Part shown: positions 49,101-58,100 of the stretch, piece after piece
Position numbering within the stretch: the first letter of the stretch is position 1
Layout: every line of letters begins with the position of its first letter
DNA from: Nematostella vectensis
Taxonomy: Eukaryota; Cnidaria; Anthozoa; Actiniaria; Edwardsiidae
Reading direction: 5' to 3'
DNA length: 64,000 nt
Assembly: GCF_932526225.1 (NCBI RefSeq)
Contig: NC_064039.1
Location: 12,790,139-12,854,138, forward strand
Made by a program: the position numbers and the translations under genes
The notes under the pieces: model-generated
What the model saw: the letters and a program-made list of their open reading frames with translations, nothing else
What the model was told of the DNA's origin: nothing
Database searches by the model: none

Positions 49101-52100
49101 CAAGGTGGTCATTTAATTAATCTTTTCTTGTATTATTGTTAGGGAAGGGGTGCCCTTTGGGTTAAAAAAGCAGCTTCTAAATCTACCAAGAAGGATCTTA
49201 TTCAGAGTCTGTAAAATCTCTTTTGCCACAGAAACGACACCATTTCAAAAATGCATCCTGTGAAAATAGTCAAAATAATCTCTTTGAATCAACGGTACCT
49301 CTAGCTATCCCTTGGACTTTGACAGTGAGGCAGCCAAATATGGTACTTCTGAAAGAAGACTTGGTGAATTACTTTAGCTGGCTAATAGAGGCTGGCCACC
49401 TGAAAAAGTACTGCTGTACTACTTGTTACTACTAGTAATACTGTCGTGTTTTATTTCTCATCCAGAGGCGTATATTACTGCTGCACTACTTGTTACTACT
49501 AGTAATACTGTCGTGTTTTATTTCTTACCCAGAGGCGCATATTTTGGAAGACGTGAACAAGTGTGTGCAGGCCCTCCAGGAACGTGATGTAGAGTCACTG
49601 GACCGGACGGCCGGACAGATTCGCGGTCGGACACAGCGGGTGGATGACGTGGTGACGTCTGAGATGGAAAATTACCAAAAGGGGCCGTACACTGACAATG
49701 TGCACCACGCAGTCAGAGTCATGAGGGAGGAAGGTTAGCGGCCGTAAACGACAGTTAACGCTCTCACAAACATGCACAAAGCATCCACTCCCATCAGCTA
49801 ATTCAAGCCAATAACTGAGGACCTTTTTACCAAATACTGATAATAGACTATAGACATTAATCATGGGTGCACATGGTGGTTATTTAGAAGTCTCATTGCA
49901 AAATGGCATTTGTATTTTCAAAAGCACATCAAAAGTGTGTGGTTGACATTTTACCCATGCTCATTTGCTCTACTTGCATATAGTTTGAGACTAGTTTGCA
50001 ACAGAAGCCAAAAATAAGAAGAATTTACTTTCTTGTTGCGTTAAATGGAATAGATGTTATTCATGAATGCTTTGTTGAAAACTGAAAACTGCTGATACTG
50101 AGCATACCCGTACCCAGGGGGGGCACCCCCCCCCCCAAACAACGGCTGAAGGTCCACTTTTGGATCTCAATTGACGTGCTATTTGTAGACGGCGTAAACT
50201 ATAAAGCTTGTAATCTATAAAGCTTAAACTAGATCACTCTTGTATGTAGTCAAACTCGACAATAAACGTCCCGTGGAGATACTGCAAAGGCATAAAAAAT
50301 CCCCATATGTTTTTTCGGGGGTGGGCTCACTCCCCTTCCCCCCCCCCCCCCCCCCCCCCCCCGGAAAAAAATTGGGTCCACTTTTTCGGATTTCGCCCCC
50401 CCCCCCCCCCCCCCCCAAAGAAAAATCTTGAGTACTGCTGAGAACCTTTGTACTGACAATACAATATTCGTGAGTTTGAATGAAACGTGATGGGACTAAC
50501 AAGGGATCATATTTATTGTCCGTAATGTGTTTGCAGTGATTCCCCATTTCGCGAAGGCTGTGGAGCAGTCTGTTGGTGAGCTCCACAAGGGTCCCAACTC
50601 AAAGCCAGACGAGCCCAAGTTTGTTGATGCCTCAAAGCTGGTGCGTGAGCTTAAAACCATTTTTTAATGCTCAAATCTAGATTATCTTTCCTTTCCTGTT
50701 CCTGTTGTTGCTGACCTGCCTTAACAAGACCATACTTCGTACTTCCTTAACCATGTTTGCTTCTAGGTTTATGAGGGTATTCGTGACATCCGCCGTGCAG
50801 TGATGGCTGGAAAGGTAAAAGCTTCGACCCACGGAAATGATTGATCGTTATTTGCTGTTACACCTCATATATGGTGATTGATGAGTTTGTTCTGCTTTGC
50901 AGAGGGGAGCTCGTAGCCCGGACATGGAGGATGCCGCACAAGCTCTGTTTGCTGAGGCGCAGGCTAAAGCGCGGGAACAGGCCGCTTATGACGCCCTCAA
51001 GGCCAGCGGTGAGTACCAAAAGGCGCGGGAATAAACTGCTTATGACGCCCTCAAAGCCAGCGGTAAGTTCCAACAGGCGCGGGAATAAACTGCTTATGAC
51101 GCCCCCAAAGCCATAGGTAAGTTCCAATAGGCGCGGGAATAAACTGCTTATGACGCCCTCAAAGCCAGCGGTAAGTTCCAACAGGCGCGAGAATAAACTG
51201 CTTATGACGCCCTCAAAGCCAGCGGTAAGTTCCAACAGGCGCGGGAATAAACTGCTTATGACGCCCTCAAAGCCAGCGGTAAGTTCCAATAGGCGCGGGA
51301 ATAAACTGCTTATGACGCCCCCAAAGCCAGTGGTAAGTACCAAAAGCGCGGAAACAGGCTGCTTAAGGCGCTCTAACCCAGTGGTAAGAACCTACAAGCT
51401 CTTGTACTGAATTACGTGACATCCTTTTCAGGCAAAGTGCAGATCGAGCTGCGTGGCGAGGGAGGTGATGATGAAGGTGGCATGGGCACGGCGAGTATCC
51501 GTGTAAACGGCGTCGAGTACTGCCCGTGTAAGACTGGCCATAACATCGTGGTGCTGGATCCCACGGGCGAGGTCGCCGCTGTCAAGAGCTTCAATACGAA
51601 CGCGGGTGAAGGCGCGGACATGGCACGCTTCCTGGAGGAGTTACCCGACGATCACATGGTCCTCGTGGCCACACAGGACTTGACAGGAAAAGAACAAGGT
51701 CTGTCAGTTTTATTTCCGAGTTTCTACAAACAAAAAAATCAATTTCGGCGGTTAAGGCCCAATTTATACGTTGCGCTTCTGCCGTGCCGAATCCAATTGT
51801 CTATTTGTATCGAGACAAATACATTCAGACGTCGCAGTAAATAAGTCGCGCTCAATAGGTTGCGAGTAGTAAAAGTTGATTTGATGCGGAATTTCTGTTG
51901 CACAAAATAAAACAAAGATGGCATTTGATTCGGCACATCAGAAGCTCGACGGTTGAATCGGTGTCGTGCTTTTGCCGTGCAGCGCGACCGGTGCAGCCGC
52001 ACTAAGTGCCGTGCCGAACTCAATTCTGCCGTGCCGAACTTAATTGATTCAGACGTCGAACTGTTCATATGTGCGCAATCCAAACAATTGGCTTCGGCAC

Positions 52101-55100
52101 GCCAGAAGCGCGACATTCTAACAACTCGCGTAATTCTAACAACTATGCTTTATTTCTTTTGCATATTGATTTTTTTAAATAAAATGCTGCAGTCTTACAT
52201 CTGTCAAATAGGATGCTTTGAATATAGTTTCACCCTTGCAAATAAACTCTCTTACAACGAATAATTTAGCCACGTATTATAGAGTACAGTGTGGGTTCGG
52301 TATCAAGTACAGCTAAAGGCGACCTGTCCAATGCTGATGCGTTGTCCCTGTTTCCAGGAAACAACGCCCACCTCGCTGCTAAGGCCTTGGAAGCCTTAGG
52401 CGCCCCTAAAGGCTCCGCAAGCCCCGTCTATAAGAGCTCGTTTGCGCTTGCCGGGTGTACGGGGCCGACCAAGAGATACTGGAGTACGGCAGAGATACGA
52501 CCCAGATACCAGGGGCCGTCAATCATCGCTACTATCATCCCCACCCCTGCAGCTCAAGCAGGTAACAATAAAGGAACAAGCCAGTTCTTTTGTATGGAGT
52601 TCCACGTATTGTGGCTTTTCCAGAAAGTCGAACAATTATATAATGGAACCTGGCTCTAAGGATATCCGCTTCAAATGGGTTTTCACTGTAATTTATTTTC
52701 GTGACCGACTACAAAGTCATAGTGAACTAAAAAACTATACTCAGCAGCATCATATTGGCTTCTCTAATTAGTGGAGGCACATTATACAGATGTTTATATC
52801 AGGTGTAAGTGTGATTTCAAAGACTATTTCCTCTTCAGTGCTCGGGTAACGTATCTCACACTAATCCGTACTAATCCGAGTAAATTATGGTGATAGTATC
52901 TGAATTAGAAGTAGTATTTGTGTGGTTTAATTTAGTTCTAAAATAAATTTAGAGGTTAAAAGCAAACAAAGAAATCACAGCGTATTATGCTGTAACACAC
53001 CAAAGTGTAGTTCACGGCTTAATGAAAACCATTATATTAACTTGTAATAAACGTAAAATAAAGTAATAAACTCAGGTCGGGTCAAGGTGGCAATCTTTGG
53101 ACTTATGCCCGAGTTTCATGAGCTCATTTATGGGCACTTCTAACGGCCGGTATGGGCCGGTGCAATAGCTAATGGGCTAACATACTGTTTAATACGATCA
53201 GGTCAAATCAAGGTTGCAATCAAGGCAGAAGGTGCGGACGACCCCAACTCTACCGGCCGCACCTCCATGAAGGTAAACGGCATCGAGCGATCCCCCATGC
53301 AGCGAGGACACAATGTGGTGATCCTAGACAGCGCGGGAAACTTCATCATGGCCACACACTTCGACACGGCTGACTCGACCAAGGGAGATGGTGCTAAAAT
53401 GGCCAAGTTCCTGGACAACCTGCCTAAGGAACGGATGGTGCTTATGGCCACCCAGGGCACTACCGGTATGTTGACATAGAAGCTTTTGTTGCCTCTCACG
53501 GCTTATATTTTGTTTCGTTTCCTAATCTAGTCTGTCAATGCCTCCTTAGGCATGGCTGTGAACGACGCCAAATGCAGGCTCTATACTGGCATTATAGTAC
53601 CCAGCTCTCACACACAAGTTCTTACCTCTGGAAAAATGGTCTCGAACGATGCCATTTGCTCGCTCTAAAGAAACCATTTACTAATCTTTTACTCACTCTA
53701 GGCACGGCCGTGAACGACGCCAAATCCTCGCTCTATAACCTCGGCGCACAAGGCAACGTACACCCCGGCTTCCACGCCTCGTGGGCGTTCGCCGGCTACA
53801 CGGGGCCAGAGAACGTCAAGTGGGCAAAGACCGTCACCAAGGCGCGATACGAGGGCCCAGCGGTCATCAACGAAATGATCACGACGCCGGCCGCCGAGAC
53901 TGAGCTCAGTAAGTAATACCCATACATCCCTGTGTGAACAACACTAGCATTGTTTAGAAAAAAACATACAGAACTAGCATATTTTTGGCAAATATACACG
54001 CAGCGCATGCAGTGTTATCCTGTTTGCCAAACTGCGTGACTCTTCGAGGTGCTTCGCCCTCATTTCCTTGGTATTGTGGTCAGCCAAATAGGCTTTAGGA
54101 CACTTAGAACAAAATGAGCATTTACTTATCAACGAGATAAGTTTGGGGGTTCTAATTTTGTTTACCTTGATGATATTTAACGCGGGTAAAGGTACAAATG
54201 CATCTTGGTTCGAAGTTTGATTTACGCGGTAGAAATATAGTAAGGATCGTTCAAAGTACTTTGTATCTCGTGCTAGGCTTGATGCAGGAATCTGAAATCG
54301 AGGCTGCCTCGGATTATGAGCCGGTGTCCGACTACGAAGGCGCTCCAGGCCATTACTCTGAGTACGAAGATAACGAAGACGACCCAACCAAGAGCCTGTC
54401 CAAGAGAAGCGCAAGGGTAATATACGATATAAAGGGCGATAAACAATATAACATTGAAAAGAGTTCGCCTAATTTGGTGTCTCTTGCACTTTACACGCGA
54501 GTTCCTTTGGTTTTCTCACAGAGCCGCTCATTCCAGGGTATTTCTGCCCCGTCCCAACCACACGCGCACATACACCATACACAAGTACAATTCTAGACTT
54601 GCTCGTTCTCTTTGCAGTTTCTGGTCTGCGTTCTTTCCTTCCCTTCCAACATACACACGCGCATATACGCATGTGTAGTTCAATTCTAGTGGGGCACCCC
54701 CCTCCCCTCGAAACCACACGGGCATATACAGCATACACTCGTACCACCCTAATGCTATCGTACTAACTCCATATGCCCACCCCCCCCCCCCCCCCTCCAC
54801 TCCCCGAAACACACGGGCATTTACAGCATACACTCGTATTACCCTAATGCTATCGTTTTAACTCCATATGCCCACCCCCCCCCCCCCTCCACTCCCCGAA
54901 ACACACGGGCATTTACAGCATACACTCGTATTACCCTAATGCTATCGTACTAACTCCATATGCCCCCCCCCCTCCACTCCCCGAAACACACGGGCATTTA
55001 CAGCATACACTCGTACCACCCTAATGCTATCGTACTAACTCCATATGCCCCCCCCCCCTCCACTCCCCGAAACACACGGGCATTTACAGCATACACTCGT

Positions 55101-58100
55101 ACCACCCTAATGCTATCGTACTAACTCCATATGCCCCCCCCTCCACTCCCCGAAACACACGGGCATTTACAGCATACACTCGTATTACCCTAATGCTATC
55201 GTACTAACTCCATATGCTCCCCCCCTCCACTCCCCGAAACACACGGGCATTTACAGCATACACTCGTATTACCCTAATGCTATCGTACTAACTCCATATG
55301 CCCCCCCCCTCCACTCCCCGAGACACACGGGCATTTACAGCATATACTCGTACCACCCTAATGCTATCGTACTAACTCCATATGCCCACCCCCCCCCCCC
55401 TCCACTCCCCGAAACACACGGGCATTTACAGCATACACTCGTATTACCCTAATGCTATCGTACTAACTCCATATGCCCCCCCCTCCACTCCCCGAAACAC
55501 ACGGGCATTTACAGCATACACTCGTATTACCCTAATGCTATCGTACTAACTCCATATGCCCCCCCCTCCACTCCCCGAAACACACGGGCATTTACAGCAT
55601 ACACTCGTATTACCCTAATGCTATCGTACTAACTCCATATGCCCCCCCCCCCTCCACTCCCCGAAACACACGGGCATTTACAGCATACACTCGTATTACC
55701 CTAATGCTATCGTACTAACTCCATATGCCCCCCCCCCCTCCACTCCCCGAAACACACGGGCATTTACAGCATACACTCGTATTACCCTAATGCTATCGTA
55801 CTAACTCCATATGCCCCCCCCCCCCTCCACTCCCCGAAACACACGGGCATTTACAGCATACACTCGTATTACCCTAATGCTATCGTACTAACTACATATG
55901 CCCCCCCCCCTCCACTCCCCGAAACACACGGGCATTTACAGCATACACTCGTATTACCCTAATGCTATCGTACTAACTCCATATGCCCCCCCCTCCACTC
56001 CCCGAAACACCCGGGCATTTACAGCATACACTCGTATTACCCTAATGCTATCGTACTAACTCCATATGCCCACCCCTCCACTCCCCGAAACACACGGGCA
56101 TTTACAGCATACACTCGTATTACCCTAATGCTATCGTACTAACTCCATATGCCCCCCCCCTCCACTCCCCGAAACACACGGGCATTTACAGCATACACTC
56201 GTATTACCCTAATGCTATCGTACTAACTCCATATGCCCCCCCCCCCCTCCACTCCCCGAAACACACGGGCATTTACAGCATACACTCGTACCACCCTAAT
56301 GCTATCGTACTAACTCCATATGCCCCCCCCTCCACTCCCCGAAACACACGGGCATTTACAGCATACACTCGTATTACCCTAATGCTATCGTACTAACTCC
56401 ATATGCCCCCCCCTCCACTCCCCGAAACACACGGGCATTTACAGCATACACTCGTATTACCCTAATGCTATCGTACTAACTCAATATGCCCCCCCCCCCC
56501 CCTCCACTCCCCGAAACACCCGGGCATTTCCAGCATACACTCGTATCACCCTAATGCTATCGTACTAACTAACTCCATATGCCCCCCCCCTCCACTCCCC
56601 GAAACACACGGGCATTTACAGCATACACTCGTATTACCCTAATGCTATCGTACTAACTCCATATGCCCCCCCCCCCCTCCACTCCCCGAAACACACGGGC
56701 ATTTACAGCATACACTCGTATCACCCTAATGCTGTCGTACTAACTCCATATGCTCTCGTTTCAGTCCCTGTTCCGCGCTCTACCCGAGGCTGAGAAGATC
56801 AAGATCGAGGAGCTGACGCAGGGCCTGATGAGTGAGCGCAAGGCGCTGGAGCGTGAGCTTACCAAGTGGGACGAGTCTGGCAACGAGATTATCGTGCTCG
56901 CCAAGAAGATGTGCATGATGATGATGGAAATGTCCGACTTTACCCGGTGAGAGGGATTACATTTTATCCCTGTGTAACATAACTGAATACAATAGAAATT
57001 GCAGTTAAAAACTAGTTATTTAACAAGGGAACTACCGGGTCAGTACGCAGCTCTTACAAGCTGCAATTTGATTGGGCAAATGAACAATATCCGCACCTCG
57101 ACACAAAGAACGAGAAGAATAGAGACAGAAGAACTCCTTTGTAGAGCAAAGATAATAGGAGACAAAGCAGCTGCGTACTTACTCGAACTACCGTTACTGA
57201 ACTAATAAAGCCCCCCTCCCCCCCCCCCTATCTAAATAACGCCTCCCCCCTATCTAAATAACGCCTCCCCCCTATCTAAATAACGCCTCCCCCCTATCTA
57301 AATAACGCCTCCCCCCCTATCTAAATAACGCCTCCCCCCTATCTAAATAACGCCTCCCCTCCTATTTAAATAATGCCTCCCCCCCTATCTAAATAACGCC
57401 TCCCCCCTATCTAAATAACGCCTCCCCCCCTATCTAAATAACGCCTCCCATCTTACGAGCGCTCCCCCTAAGCTCACAAGTTTGTAATGAACGCCCCTCT
57501 CTAACAAACTCTCCCTTCCCTCCCTCCTCCCCAGCTTAAAAACAAACGATATAGGAATTTTGGTAATAAAAATCAAATTTAATTAATCTGCGTTTGGCAT
57601 TTCCTGGGTGCTTAACACTGGGTGTTTAACTGGGTGCTACGCAGGCTATAATCTAAAGTGATCCTGACTGTGACTAGAACCCCACTGACTTGAGTTTGTT
57701 ATATTTTTACAGTTTGTAAAGAACGCCCCTCAATTCAAAACGCCTCCTATTTTACGCCCCCCCCCCCCTCCCCCCCCTCGTACCATCTTTAATTTAATAA
57801 ACGCGCCGGGTGTTTATTAGATCATTTACGGTACATGTCTCGGAGTAATGTGCGAGTGCCTTCTCGTAATCTAACACCTCGTCTGTTTGCAGAGGAACCG
57901 GCCCACTGAAGACCACCATGGACGTGATAGAGGCCGCCAAGGTATTCCACTCCATCCCATGCATGCATGCATCCTATGCTTCAAGGCCCAGCTCTATTAT
58001 TATATCGGTAGACTAATCTACCTTCTGGGGAATATCTTATTATCTTACATGCGTGTATAATCTTTCTTTTCTCGTTTGCACAGCGTATCGCCAGAGCTGG

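Larger units (their letters stand above)
51432..53908 (+). other. Two tandem ILEI/FAM3-type (GG) domains inside alpha-catenin
   Basis: Exons 16+17 and 18+19 each encode 157 residues (267+204 and 264+207 bases). Each copy follows the ILEI pattern: VNG, then GHNIVVLDPTGEV or GHNVVILDSAGNF, a phenylalanine with FNT/FDT, MARFLEELPDDHMVLVATQ or MAKFLDNLPKERMVLMATQ, an LGA turn, and SFALAGCTGP or SWAFAGYTGP. The two share a split at the same place in phase 1. In FAM3C and POMGnT1 this fold binds partners or glycans; here the role is unknown. Copy 2 has no cysteine and copy 1 has three, unlike the disulfide-bonded secreted forms. All borders are phase 1, so exon 15 can also join exon 20 in frame. 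Confidence 0.88.

Noticed and set aside
50858..51410. Open frames of 86-161 codons on both strands
   Set aside because: They translate the 54-base array at the exon 15 border in shifted frames. The 18-residue periodicity is the repeat itself.
51432..53908. ILEI exons as a separate nested gene
   Set aside because: There is no start codon, signal peptide or stop of its own. All borders are good splice sites in the phase required by alpha-catenin on both sides.
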